A stretch of 64,000 nucleotides of DNA from Corynebacterium sphenisci DSM 44792 (GTDB lineage: Bacteria; Actinomycetota; Actinomycetes; Mycobacteriales; Mycobacteriaceae), in contig NZ_CP009248.1 of the NCBI RefSeq assembly GCF_001941505.1, forward strand, positions 682,001 through 746,000, read 5' to 3'. The notes beneath the pieces were generated by a model. The model did no database searches. It was not told where the DNA came from and saw only the letters and a program-made list of their open reading frames with translations. How positions within the stretch are numbered: the first letter of the stretch is position 1; each line of letters begins with the position of its first letter. The translations under genes and the position numbers were made by a program. Below are positions 44,674 to 53,511 of this stretch, in pieces.

Positions 44674-45662
44674 CTCGCAGCGCAGTGGCCCCCGTGAACC
44701 TGATCGTGGGCAAGGAGGGCCTGCTCATCGACCGGGCCCGGCTGTCCATCATCGCCGCGGTGCGCCGCGGCGCGGCCACCCCCGCCGACCCCGGGGGCCG
44801 GGACGTGCCCGTGGACCAGCTGCGCGCCGGGGAGATCACCACCGTGGAGCTGGTGAACCTGCTCAGCCCCTCCCTCTTCGGCGAGGACCGGGTGGTGGTG
44901 CTCACCGACTGCGACGAGGCCGGCAAGGAGCCCGCCGACCTGGTGCTGCAGGCGGCGCGGGACCCCGCCCCCGGGATCACGCTCATCCTGCAGCACTCCG
45001 GGGGCGGCCGGCAGAAGAAGATGGTGCCGGCGCTGCGCAAGGCCGGGGCCGCCGTGTTCGAGGCCGCCGAAATCCCCCGCCGGGAGCTGCCCGGCTTCGT
45101 CACCGGCGAATTCCGCGGCCATGGGCTGCGGGTGAGCCCCGACGTGGTCGGCGCCATCCTCGACGCCGTCGGCTCCGACCCCCGGGAACTGGCCACCGCG
45201 GTCGACCAGCTCGTCGCCGACACCGGCGGGGAGGTCACCGTCGAGGCGGTGCGCACCTACTACGGGGCCTCCGCGGAGGTCTCCGGCTTCGAGATCGCGG
45301 AACTGGCCCTGGCCGGCCGCGGCCCGGAGGCGCTGGCCCGGGCCCGCCGGGCCCTGCAGATCGGGGTGCCGCATGTGCTGCTCGCCGCGGCGCTGTCCGG
45401 CATGGTCGGCGACATCGCCCGGCTGCACGGGGCCCGCTCGGTGAGCAAAAGCGATGCCGGCACCTACAAGATGCCGCCGTGGAAGCTGGAGAAGACCCAC
45501 CGGCTGGCCCGGCGCTGGTCCACCCCCGCCATCGCCCGGGCCACCGAAATCGTCCTGGAGCTCGACGCCGGGGTCAAGGGCGAGCTGCCGGACCCCGACT
45601 ACGCCGTGGAGCACGCCATCCTCGAGGTCGCCCGGCTCGCGCACGCCTCGCACCGCCGCTAG
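44670..45662 (+). CDS. holA: DNA polymerase III delta subunit
   Basis: The clamp-loader subunit that opens the sliding clamp. It is 330 residues starting at GTG 44670 (overlapping the comEC stop). The N-terminal AAA-like domain begins V-N-L-I-V-G-K-E-G-L-L-I-D-R-A. The middle has L-I-L-Q-H-S-G-G-G-R-Q-K-K, and the C-terminal collar domain contains K-M-P-P-W-K. The comEA-comEC-holA order and downstream S20 gene are typical. Confidence 0.93.
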   Translation: MTRSAVAPVNLIVGKEGLLIDRARLSIIAAVRRGAATPADPGGRDVPVDQLRAGEITTVELVNLLSPSLFGEDRVVVLTDCDEAGKEPADLVLQAARDPAPGITLILQHSGGGRQKKMVPALRKAGAAVFEAAEIPRRELPGFVTGEFRGHGLRVSPDVVGAILDAVGSDPRELATAVDQLVADTGGEVTVEAVRTYYGASAEVSGFEIAELALAGRGPEALARARRALQIGVPHVLLAAALSGMVGDIARLHGARSVSKSDAGTYKMPPWKLEKTHRLARRWSTPAIARATEIVLELDAGVKGELPDPDYAVEHAILEVARLAHASHRR

Positions 45663-45715
45663 CGCGGCCGCCCCCGCGCCAAGCCGGCGCCGCCGGGTGG
45701 TCCCCGGCCCGCGGA

Positions 45716-46321
45716 TCAGTCGTCCAGGCGGGCGATGGACCCCAGCATCCGGGAGTAGGCGGCCACGGCGCGCTCGGTCTGCGCGGCGGTGTCCACCAGC
45801 ATGGAGGACAGGCCCAGGCCCCGGGCGATGTCGAGGAGCATGGTGATGAGCCGCCGGGTGTGCTGATCGGAGAGATCGGCGTGCAGGGCGGCGGCGGTGA
45901 GCTCGTAGACCCGCCGGTTGTAGGTGGCCTCCGCGGGCAGGATCACGTCCCGCAGGGACTCCTCGGCCGCCGCCCCGGCCCAGATGTGCACCGCGGCGTG
46001 GAAGAGGTCGTTGGAGAACTCCCGGAAGAGCAGCCGCAGCACATCCTCCACCGGGGCCCCGCCGGGGCCGGCGTCCAGGGCGGCCATGGCCTCGCTGAGC
46101 GCCGTGGTGCGCTCATGGGCCAGTTTGTCGATGGCCTCCTTCATCAGCGCCTCCCGGGTGGGGAAATGGTGCTGGGCGGCGCCCCGGGAGACCCCCGCCT
46201 CCTCGGCGACCAGGCCCACCGTGGTGCCCTGCAGCCCGCGTTCGGCGACCATCCGCATGGTGCACTCCAGCAGCCGGCGGCGGGTTTCCCGGCTGCGGTC
46301 CTGCTTGGGTTCGTTGGCCAT
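45716..46321 (-). CDS. TetR-family regulator of the Atu/acyl-CoA carboxylase locus
   Basis: A 201-residue repressor-type protein with the helix-turn-helix G-L-V-A-E-E-A-G-V-S-R-G-A-A-Q-H-H-F-P (about 36-54). The rest is a helical ligand domain. It follows the enoyl-CoA hydratase gene on the same strand by 62 bp, with its own TATACT hexamer and GGGGAAGGA ribosome site. It probably senses a CoA-thioester or isoprenoid intermediate and controls the upstream catabolic genes; inferred from position. Confidence 0.8.
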   Translation of the reverse strand: MANEPKQDRSRETRRRLLECTMRMVAERGLQGTTVGLVAEEAGVSRGAAQHHFPTREALMKEAIDKLAHERTTALSEAMAALDAGPGGAPVEDVLRLLFREFSNDLFHAAVHIWAGAAAEESLRDVILPAEATYNRRVYELTAAALHADLSDQHTRRLITMLLDIARGLGLSSMLVDTAAQTERAVAAYSRMLGSIARLDD

Positions 46322-46354
46322 GTCCCGTCCTTCCCCGGCCTTCGCCGAACCCGC

Positions 46355-46360
46355 AGTATA
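46355..46360 (-). promoter_or_regulatory. Candidate -10 for the tetR gene
   Basis: TATACT on the reverse strand, 34 nt before the start codon, overlapping a GTATAC palindrome. Confidence 0.45.
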
Positions 46361-46383
46361 CGGTGCGCCGGACCCGGCGGGGC

Positions 46384-47175
46384 TCACCCGTCCCGGGGCG
46401 GCGGGGCCCAGGCGGGGGCCCGCCGGCCGAGCACCGCGGCCATGCCCTCCCGGGCCTCCTCGGTGGCGAAGAGCCGGGCGGAGGTCTCCGCCAGCCCGGC
46501 CCCGCGGGCGTCGAAGGCGGCGCGGATCTCGTGGGTGAGCAGCGCCTTGGTCTCCGCCAGGCCCTGCGGGGAGCAGCGCAGCAGTTTCGCGGTGAAGGCC
46601 GCCGCGGCGGCGGCCGGGTCATCGGCCACGGTGGTGACGAGTCCGCATTGGGCGGCGGCGACCGTGTCGAAGACGCATCCGGTGAGCAGCTTCGCCGCCG
46701 CCGCCCGGGGCACCATCCGGGGCAGCACGGTGAGCGCGATCATCGCCGGGGCCACCCCGATCCGGGATTCGGGGGCGGCGAAGTCGGATCCCGGGGAGGC
46801 GAAGACCGCGTCGCAGGCGCCGATGAGGCCCAGTCCGCCGGCCCGGACATGGCCGTCGACCACGGCGATCACCGGCCTGGGGCAGTCCACGATGGCGCGC
46901 AGCAGGTCCAGGAAGCCCCCGGCCGCGGCGGTCATGCCGACCTCCCGGGCGGCGTCGAGATCCGCCCCGGAGCAGAAGGTGCCCCCGGCGTGGTCGAGGA
47001 TCACCGCGCGCACCGAGGCGTCGGCGGCCGCGGCCGCGAGATGCTCGGCTAGTTGCCCGATGAGCTCCGGGGTCAGCGCATTGCGCCGTTCCGGCTCATC
47101 GAGGGTGATCCGGGCGATGGCGGCCTCCGCCCCGCCGGCGGTGGGGCGGGTGCTGCGGGTCATGGTGATGGGCAT
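46384..47175 (-). CDS. Enoyl-CoA hydratase/isomerase family protein
   Basis: A crotonase-fold enzyme of 263 residues, expected to hydrate an enoyl-CoA (methylglutaconyl- or isohexenylglutaconyl-like) produced after carboxylation. The oxyanion loops are present: F-C-S-G-A-D-L (about 67-73) and V-D-G-H-V-R-A-G-G-L-G-L (about 107-118). The second position where many hydratases carry a catalytic Glu reads A-P-E-S-R-I-G. Start ATG 47175 has GAGGAA upstream, inside the end of the previous gene; an ATG at 47163 is an alternative. Last enzyme of the operon. Confidence 0.85.
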   Translation of the reverse strand: MPITMTRSTRPTAGGAEAAIARITLDEPERRNALTPELIGQLAEHLAAAAADASVRAVILDHAGGTFCSGADLDAAREVGMTAAAGGFLDLLRAIVDCPRPVIAVVDGHVRAGGLGLIGACDAVFASPGSDFAAPESRIGVAPAMIALTVLPRMVPRAAAAKLLTGCVFDTVAAAQCGLVTTVADDPAAAAAAFTAKLLRCSPQGLAETKALLTHEIRAAFDARGAGLAETSARLFATEEAREGMAAVLGRRAPAWAPPPRDG

Positions 47176-47179
47176 CGGC

Positions 47180-49255
47180 TCATTCCTCCTCGTCCTCGTG
47201 GACCACGGCGAGCACGGTCCCGGCGGCGACCTGGTCGCCGACCGCGACGGGCAGTTCGGCGACCACCCCGTCGACGCCGGCGCGGATGCCGTGCTCCATC
47301 TTCATCGCCTCCATGGACAGCAGCACATCCCCGGCGGCGACCCGGTCGCCGACGGCGAGGCGCACCGAGAGCACCGATCCGGGCATGGGCGCCAGCAGGG
47401 AGCCCTCCGCGGCGGCGAGCGCCAGGTCCGGGTGCCGCGGCGGGTGCACCAGCTGCACGGACCCCGCCGGCTGGTCCACCGCGATCGCCCCGCCCGGGTA
47501 GGCGGTGACGGTGAACGGCCGGGTGACCCCGCCGTCGGCGATCCGCACCAGGCGGCTGCGCACCCCGCCGCGGCTGGTCCACTCGCCCTCGGCGAGGGGC
47601 CGGGACTCCACCACGGCGGCGCCATCGAGATCGCCGGCGCCGTGCGCCGTCCCCCGGCGGTCCCGGATGAGGCGCACCTCCTGCTCCTCCCCGGCGAGCA
47701 GCAGGATGGTGGTCGAGCCGGCCCGGCCGACGGTGCGGAAGCCGACGGGCGCGGCCGGGGTGGGCAGCGCCTCGGCGGAGGCGTCCTCCAGGGCGACCGC
47801 GGCGGCGAAGAGCGCCAGCCGCAGATCCCGGCCGGCGACCAGGGGCGCCGCGTAGGCCGCCAGCCGGCCGGCGTCGAGGAAGGAGGTGTCGAACTCCCCG
47901 GCCCGGAACCCGGGATCGTCGAGGACCCGGACCAGCAGATCCCGGTTGACGCCAAGGCCGTGGATCCGGCCGCGGCGCAGCGCCGCGGAGAGCCGCGCCA
48001 CCGCCTCGGCGCGGGTGGGGGCGTAGGAGATCACCTTGGCGAGCATCGCGTCGTAGTCGGTGCCCACCGTCGCCGGCGCCCCCGGCGCGGGCGCCACCCC
48101 GGAGTCCAGGCGGATCCCGGGCTTCTCCGGCCCGGAGAAGGACGAGACCACGTCGTCGAGGGCCAGTCGCAGCAGCTCCCCGGAGGCGGGCCGGTAGTCG
48201 TGGGCGGGGTCCTCGGCGTAGAGCCGGGCCTCCACCGCCCAGCCGCGGGCGGCCGGGGGCCGCTCGGCGGGCAGCGGCAGCCCGGCGGCGATGTCGAATT
48301 GCAGCCCGACCAGGTCCAGGCCGGTGGTGGCCTCGGTGACCGGGTGCTCCACCTGCAGCCGGGTGTTCATCTCCAGGAAGAAGAACCCGCCCTCGGCGTC
48401 GGCGAGGAACTCCACGGTGCCGGCGCCAGCGTAGCCCACCGCCCGGGCGGCGGCCCGGGCGGCGTCGAAGAGCCGGTCGCGCATCCCGTCGACGGCCTCC
48501 ACCAGGGGGCTGGGCGCCTCCTCGATGACCTTCTGGTGGCGGCGTTGGATGGAGCACTCCCGCTCGCCGACCGCCCACACCCCGCCGTGGCCGTCGGCGA
48601 TGAGCTGGACCTCGATATGCCGCCCGGAGGCGATGAAGCGCTCGATGAAGACGGTGTCGTCGCCGAAGGCGCCGCCGGCCTCCGCGGCGGCGGCGGCGTG
48701 CTCGCGCACCAGCTCGTCGAGGTTCGCCACCACCCGCATCCCGCGGCCGCCGCCGCCGGCGGAGGCCTTCACCAGCACCGGCAGGTGGGCCCCGGTGACC
48801 TCCTCGAGGGCGAGGTCGTCGAGCACCGGCACCCCGGCGGCGGCCATCATCTCCTTGGCGCGGGTCTTCGAGCCCATCGCCTCGATGGCCTCCGGGGGCG
48901 GGCCGATCCAGGTCAGGCCCGCGTCGATGACCGCCCGGGCGAAGGCGGCGTTCTCGGAGAGGAAGCCGTAGCCGGGGTGGATGGCGCGCGCCCCGGCGGC
49001 CCGCGCCGCGGCGAGGATCCGCCCCGCGTCCAGGTAGGTGTCCGCGGGACTGACGCCGGGCAGGCGCACCGCGCAGTCCGCCTCGGCGACGAAGGGGGCC
49101 GCCGCGTCGGCGTCGGAGTGCACGGCGACGGTGCCGATGCCGCGCAGCCGGGCGGCGTGGATGACCCGCCGGGCGATTTCGCCGCGGTTGGCCACCAGCA
49201 CCGGGCCGATGCCGGGGGCGCCGGTCGGGGCGGGGGAGTGGTCGTGGTCGCTCAT
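47180..49255 (-). CDS. Acyl-CoA carboxylase alpha subunit (biotin carboxylase plus biotin carrier)
   Basis: Carboxylates its own biotin with ATP and bicarbonate, then passes the carboxyl group to the beta subunit. It is 691 residues. The biotin carboxylase part (about 15-470) has V-L-V-A-N-R-G-E-I-A-R-R, the Gly-rich loop K-A-S-A-G-G-G-G-R-G-M and E-M-N-T-R-L-Q-V-E-H. The C-terminal biotinyl domain has E-A-M-K-M-E-H about 40 residues from the end. Size and order match methylcrotonyl-CoA or geranyl-CoA carboxylase alpha chains; the substrate cannot be fixed from sequence alone. Confidence 0.9.
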   Translation of the reverse strand: MSDHDHSPAPTGAPGIGPVLVANRGEIARRVIHAARLRGIGTVAVHSDADAAAPFVAEADCAVRLPGVSPADTYLDAGRILAAARAAGARAIHPGYGFLSENAAFARAVIDAGLTWIGPPPEAIEAMGSKTRAKEMMAAAGVPVLDDLALEEVTGAHLPVLVKASAGGGGRGMRVVANLDELVREHAAAAAEAGGAFGDDTVFIERFIASGRHIEVQLIADGHGGVWAVGERECSIQRRHQKVIEEAPSPLVEAVDGMRDRLFDAARAAARAVGYAGAGTVEFLADAEGGFFFLEMNTRLQVEHPVTEATTGLDLVGLQFDIAAGLPLPAERPPAARGWAVEARLYAEDPAHDYRPASGELLRLALDDVVSSFSGPEKPGIRLDSGVAPAPGAPATVGTDYDAMLAKVISYAPTRAEAVARLSAALRRGRIHGLGVNRDLLVRVLDDPGFRAGEFDTSFLDAGRLAAYAAPLVAGRDLRLALFAAAVALEDASAEALPTPAAPVGFRTVGRAGSTTILLLAGEEQEVRLIRDRRGTAHGAGDLDGAAVVESRPLAEGEWTSRGGVRSRLVRIADGGVTRPFTVTAYPGGAIAVDQPAGSVQLVHPPRHPDLALAAAEGSLLAPMPGSVLSVRLAVGDRVAAGDVLLSMEAMKMEHGIRAGVDGVVAELPVAVGDQVAAGTVLAVVHEDEEE

Positions 49256-49269
49256 GGGGTCCCTCCCGC

Positions 49270-50898
49270 TCACATCCGGAAGACGCCGAAGCCGGCGGCG
49301 CCGTCGATGGGGGCGTTGTGGATCGCGGACAGGGCCAGGCCCAGCACGGTGCGGGTGTCGCGGGGGTCGATGATGCCGTCGTCGTAGAGCATCCCGGAGA
49401 GGAACTCCGGCAGGGACTCGTTCTCCACCTGCTCCCGGATGCTCTCGTACATGGCCTTCTGCATCGGCTCCGGGAAGTCCTGGCCGCGGGCCCGCGCGGC
49501 CCCGGCGGCGACGGTGGAGACCACCTCGGCGAGCTGCTCGGCGCCCATCACCGCGGATTTCGCCGAGGGCCAGGAGAAGAGGAAGCGGGGGTCGAAGGCG
49601 CGGCCGCACATGCCGTAGTGGCCGGCGCCGTAGCTGGCGGCGGTGATGAGGGAGATGTGCGGCACCGTGGAATTGGCCACCGCGTTGATCATCATCGAGC
49701 CGTGCTTGATGATGCCGCCCTGCTCGTATTCCCTGCCCACCATGTAGCCGGTGGTGTTGTGCATGAACAGCAGCGGGGTGCGCGCCGAGTTGGCGAGCTG
49801 GATGAACTGGGTGGCCTTCTGCGATTCCTCGCTGAACAGCACGCCCCGGGCGTTGGCGAGGATGCCCACCGGATAGCCGTGGATCTCCGCCCAGCCGGTG
49901 ACCAGGGAGGAGCCGTAGCGGGGCTTGACCTCGTCGAAGGCGGAGTCGTCGGCGATCCGGGCGATGATCTCCCGGGGGTCGAAGGGGGTGCGCGGGTCGT
50001 CCGGCACCACCCCGATGAGCTCCTCCGGGTCCAGCCGCGGCGGCGCGCCCGGCCCCCGGGGGCCGGGCCCGGCCTTGGTCCAGTTCAGCCGGCGCACCAC
50101 GGACCGCGCCAGCCGCGCGGCGTCGTGCTCGTCGGCGGCGAGGTGGTCGGCGAGCCCGGAGACGGTGGCGTGCATCTCCGCGCCGCCGAGGGACTCGTCG
50201 TCGGTGACCTCCCCGGTGGCGGCCTTCACCAGCGGCGGGCCGGCGAGGAAGACCTTGGAGCGTTGCTCGATCATGATCACGTGGTCGCTCATCCCGGGCA
50301 CGTAGGCGCCGCCGGCGGTGGAGTTGCCGTAGACCACCGCGATGGTGGGGATGCCCGCGGCGGAGAGCTGGGTGAGGTTGCGGAACATCGCCCCGCCGGG
50401 GATGAACACCTCCTTCTGGGTGGGCAGGTCCGCGCCCCCGGACTCCACCAGGGAGATCAGCGGCAGCCGGTTCTCCCGGGCGATGTCCTGCAGCCGGAGC
50501 ATCTTGCGCAGGGTCCACGGGTTGGAGGTGCCGCCCTTGACGGTGGAGTCGTTGGCGATGAAGAGGCATTCCACGCCCTCGACCACCCCGATGCCGCCGA
50601 CCAGGGAGGCGCCGACGTGGAAGTCGGAGCCCCAGGCCGCCAGGGGCATCAGCTCCAGGAAGGGCGAGCCGGGGTCGAGGATGGTGTCGATCCGCTCCCG
50701 GGGGGTCAGCTTGCCGCGTGTGCGCAGCCGCGCCACGGACTTCTCCCCGCCGCCGGCGAGCGCCTCGTCGAGGTACCCCTCGATGCGGTGGAGCTTCCCC
50801 AGCATCGCGGCCTCGGCGGCCCGGTAGTCGGCGGTGGCGGGGTCGATGGTGGTGGGTGGGGCGGTGGTGGCGGCGTACGCGGTCCGGGCGGCGGTCAT
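49270..50898 (-). CDS. Acyl-CoA carboxylase beta subunit (carboxyltransferase)
   Basis: Transfers carboxyl from biotin to an acyl-CoA. It is 542 residues with the two crotonase-like halves. Key segments are Y-G-N-S-T-A-G-G-A-Y-V-P-G-M-S-D and G-A-G-H-Y-G-M-C-G-R-A-F-D-P-R-F, typical of methylcrotonyl- or geranyl-CoA carboxyltransferases rather than of propionyl-CoA ones. Its ATG overlaps the stop of the AtuA-like gene, and the alpha-subunit gene follows after 14 bp. Confidence 0.9.
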   Translation of the reverse strand: MTAARTAYAATTAPPTTIDPATADYRAAEAAMLGKLHRIEGYLDEALAGGGEKSVARLRTRGKLTPRERIDTILDPGSPFLELMPLAAWGSDFHVGASLVGGIGVVEGVECLFIANDSTVKGGTSNPWTLRKMLRLQDIARENRLPLISLVESGGADLPTQKEVFIPGGAMFRNLTQLSAAGIPTIAVVYGNSTAGGAYVPGMSDHVIMIEQRSKVFLAGPPLVKAATGEVTDDESLGGAEMHATVSGLADHLAADEHDAARLARSVVRRLNWTKAGPGPRGPGAPPRLDPEELIGVVPDDPRTPFDPREIIARIADDSAFDEVKPRYGSSLVTGWAEIHGYPVGILANARGVLFSEESQKATQFIQLANSARTPLLFMHNTTGYMVGREYEQGGIIKHGSMMINAVANSTVPHISLITAASYGAGHYGMCGRAFDPRFLFSWPSAKSAVMGAEQLAEVVSTVAAGAARARGQDFPEPMQKAMYESIREQVENESLPEFLSGMLYDDGIIDPRDTRTVLGLALSAIHNAPIDGAAGFGVFRM

Positions 50899-52697
50899 CG
50901 CGTCTCCTCGGGGTCGGTGGTGCTGGGGCTGTGCGGGTACCGGGCCTCGTCGGGCAGCAGCCGGGTCGGCAGGTCCACATGCCGGCTGCGCAGCCATTCG
51001 GCGAGCCCCTTGGCCTGCGGGTCGAAGCGGGCGCCGTGGGCGACGCCGTGGCCGAGCAGGCCGCGGACGATGAAGTTCACCGCACGCAGCCGGGGCAGCC
51101 GGTGGCGCTCGACCGCCAGCCCCCGGGTCTCCGGGAGGAGCTCGGCGAGCAGCCCCTCGTCGAGGGCGTGCGCCAGCCAGGCGTGGGCGGCGTCGTCCTC
51201 GGCCCACACCCCGATGTTCGCGTCCCCGCCCTTGTCCCCGGAGCGGGCGCCGAAGAGCAGGCCGAGCGGCACCCGCGCGGTGGGCTCGCCCGGGACGCGC
51301 CCGTCGGGAGGCGGCGGCAGATCGGTGTCCGCGGGGCCGACCTCGGCGGTGGCCGCCGGCGCCGGGATCTCGGTTTCGGCGCCGTCCGGGGCGACGGCGA
51401 GATGCGGTACCGCCGCCTGGTCCACCCAGCCGGCGGTGTGCACCCCGTAGGGCGAGGATCGCCTCGGGGGCGCGTCGAGGAAGACCCCGGGCGCGGTGCC
51501 CAGGGCCAGTTCCACGATGGCCCGGGGGAAGGCGTCGGCGACCCGGCGGTCGGCGTCCCAGGCCACCACGGTGACCCGGGCGCTGGCCGCGGCCTGGGTG
51601 TCCGCGTCCGGGTGGTCGGTGCGCGCCACCCGGATGTCGAGCTCCGCCGGGGCCGGGGCGAGGGCGCGCAGCTGGCGTTCCAGCAGGGCCGTCTTGGCCT
51701 CGATGCCCAGGCCGGTGACGTGCAGGGTGACCTCGTTGCGGTAGCCGCCGAGCCGGTTGACGGAGACCTTCAGCCGCGGCGGCGGGGGCTCGCCCACCGC
51801 GCCGGTGAGGCGCACCCGGTCGGGGCCCTCCTCGGTGACGGCGACGGTGTCCAGGCGCAGGGTGGCGTCCGGGCCGGGGTAGCGGGCCCCGGTGACCTCG
51901 TAGAGCAGCTGGGCGGTGACCGTGTTCGCGGTGACCGCGCCGCCGGTGCCGGGGTGCTTGGTGATGACCGCGTCGCCGGCGGCGTCGATTTCGGCGATGG
52001 GGAACCCGGGCCGGAGCGGATCCCCGGATTCGGGGCGGTCGAAGAAGGGGTTGTTGCCGCCGGTGGCCTGGGTGCCGCATTCGATGACATGGCCGGCGGC
52101 CATCGCCCCGGCGAGGCGGTCGAGATCCCCCCGGCCCCAGCCGTGGTGGTGCGCGGCGGGGCCGACGATGAGGGAGGCGTCGGTGACCCGGCCGGTGACC
52201 ACGATGTCCGCCCCGGCGTCCAGGCAGGCGACGATGCCGAAGGCGCCGAGGTAGGCGTTGGCGGCGATCGCCCCGTCGACGCCGAATTCGGCGGCCCGGC
52301 CGGTGAGGTCGTCGCCGTGTACGTGGGCCACCATGAGATCCAGGCCGCGGGCGGCGATCCGCTCGCGCAGCGCCTCGGCGAGCCCTGCGGGGTTGAGCCC
52401 GCCGGCGTTGGCGACCACCTTCACGCCGCGCTCCGCGATGAGGTCCAGGGAGTCGTCGACCTGGGCGAGGAAGCTGCGGGCGTAGCCGCCGGCGGGGTCC
52501 TTCATCCGGTCCTTGGCGAGGATGAGCATGGTCAGCTCCGCCAGGTAGTCGCCGGTGAGGTAGTCCAGCTCCCCGCCGAGGAGCATCTCCCGCATCGCGG
52601 AGGAGCGGTCGCCGTAGAAGCCGGACATGTTGCCGATCCGCGCCGGGCGGGCCGCGGCGGCGGGGCGATCGGGGGTTCCGGGGGAGGCGGCGCGCAT
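50895..52697 (-). CDS. AtuA-like (DUF1446) protein
   Basis: A 600-residue protein of the acyclic terpene utilisation AtuA/DUF1446 family. The N-terminus I-G-N-M-S-G-F-Y-G-D-R-S-S-A-M and the segment T-G-D-Y-L-A-E-L-T-M are characteristic. V-V-T-G-R-V-T-D-A-S-L follows in the middle. A C-terminal AtuA-like domain (from about 485) has G-A-R-S-G-D-K-G-G-D-A-N-I-G-V-W. The biochemical role of AtuA is not well established. The start is taken as ATG 52697 with AGGAAAG upstream; an in-frame ATG at 52724 is also possible. First gene of the operon. Confidence 0.85.
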   Translation of the reverse strand: MRAASPGTPDRPAAAARPARIGNMSGFYGDRSSAMREMLLGGELDYLTGDYLAELTMLILAKDRMKDPAGGYARSFLAQVDDSLDLIAERGVKVVANAGGLNPAGLAEALRERIAARGLDLMVAHVHGDDLTGRAAEFGVDGAIAANAYLGAFGIVACLDAGADIVVTGRVTDASLIVGPAAHHHGWGRGDLDRLAGAMAAGHVIECGTQATGGNNPFFDRPESGDPLRPGFPIAEIDAAGDAVITKHPGTGGAVTANTVTAQLLYEVTGARYPGPDATLRLDTVAVTEEGPDRVRLTGAVGEPPPPRLKVSVNRLGGYRNEVTLHVTGLGIEAKTALLERQLRALAPAPAELDIRVARTDHPDADTQAAASARVTVVAWDADRRVADAFPRAIVELALGTAPGVFLDAPPRRSSPYGVHTAGWVDQAAVPHLAVAPDGAETEIPAPAATAEVGPADTDLPPPPDGRVPGEPTARVPLGLLFGARSGDKGGDANIGVWAEDDAAHAWLAHALDEGLLAELLPETRGLAVERHRLPRLRAVNFIVRGLLGHGVAHGARFDPQAKGLAEWLRSRHVDLPTRLLPDEARYPHSPSTTDPEETR

Positions 52698-52769
52698 CGG
52701 ATCTGCTTTCCTGGGGGACATCATCTGGTGCTGGTGACCACGGTCCCATGACCGCCGGGGAAAATCAAC

Positions 52770-52785
52770 CAATCGCGCATGATTG
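52770..52785. promoter_or_regulatory. Operator candidate upstream of the AtuA-like gene
   Basis: CAATCGCGCATGATTG has 5-bp arms CAATC/GATTG around a 6-nt centre, 73 bp upstream of the operon start, in the only A/T-rich patch of this gap. A TetR-type site is plausible. Confidence 0.4.
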
Positions 52786-52930
52786 TTTTATGCGGCGGGG
52801 CCGACCAGGTGATCCCCGGGATCCGGGGGTGGGCGCACCCGTGCGGTGGGGCGGTGCCCGGTACGCCGGCGCCCGGCCCCCGGAGACGGCGACGCCCCGG
52901 CCGGGGGACCCGGTCGGGGCGGTGGCGCTG

Positions 52931-52949
52931 CCGCGGGCGGGACCCGCGG
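52931..52949 (-). terminator. Hairpin after rpsT
   Basis: CCGCGGG/CCCGCGG arms (7 bp, 5-nt loop) about 14 nt beyond the rpsT stop. A second, imperfect 12-bp hairpin lies at 52894-52920. Confidence 0.5.
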
Positions 52950-52962
52950 CGGGGGAGGGGTC

Positions 52963-53229
52963 TTAGCCCTCCATCTTGTTGATGGCGCGGGCCAGGCCGG
53001 ACTTCTTGTTCGCGGCGTTGTTGCGGTGGAACACGCCCTTGCTCACGGCCTTGTCCAGCTTCCGGGAGGCGACGCGCAGCTGCGCCTCGGCGGCGGCCTT
53101 GTCCCCGGCCTCGATGGCCTCGCGCACCTTGCGGATCTCGGTGCGGACCGCGGAGCGCACCGCCTGGTTGCGCAGGCGGGCCTTCTCGTTGGTCTTGTTG
53201 CGCTTGATCTGCGACTTGATGTTCGCCAT
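52963..53229 (-). CDS. rpsT: Ribosomal protein S20
   Basis: An 88-residue small-subunit protein that binds 16S rRNA. It starts [16 protein letters not shown] and is Lys/Arg-rich and helical throughout, with [13 protein letters not shown] near the end. It is in the conserved place beside holA and lepA, on the opposite strand to both. Confidence 0.97.
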   Translation of the reverse strand: MANIKSQIKRNKTNEKARLRNQAVRSAVRTEIRKVREAIEAGDKAAAEAQLRVASRKLDKAVSKGVFHRNNAANKKSGLARAINKMEG

Positions 53230-53511
53230 GTCTGAATTACCTCTTGGTTTCCGTCTCGGATGGGTGGCACCTGCGCCCGACGCCGGATGGGGTGACGGTC
53301 ATCCGACCCTGCCGGCACCGGCGAACCCAAGGTCCTGAACGCCCGGTGCAGGCGCGTCGCGTACGCGCAGACAACTCGTGGAACCCTACCAGGGGCCGCG
53401 GTCGCCGGACAACCGGGTCCGGTGCCGGGCGCGGGGAGCGTTCCCCGCGCCGGCTGCGCGGGACCGGCTGGCGGGTGATGCTGTGGGTGTCGATCAGGAA
53501 GGAACCTCGCC

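Noticed and set aside
44654..49387. Open frame of about 1580 codons on the forward strand across holA, tetR and the carboxylase operon
   Set aside because: It crosses several real genes on both strands and has no domain-like sequence; long spurious frames are expected at this GC content.
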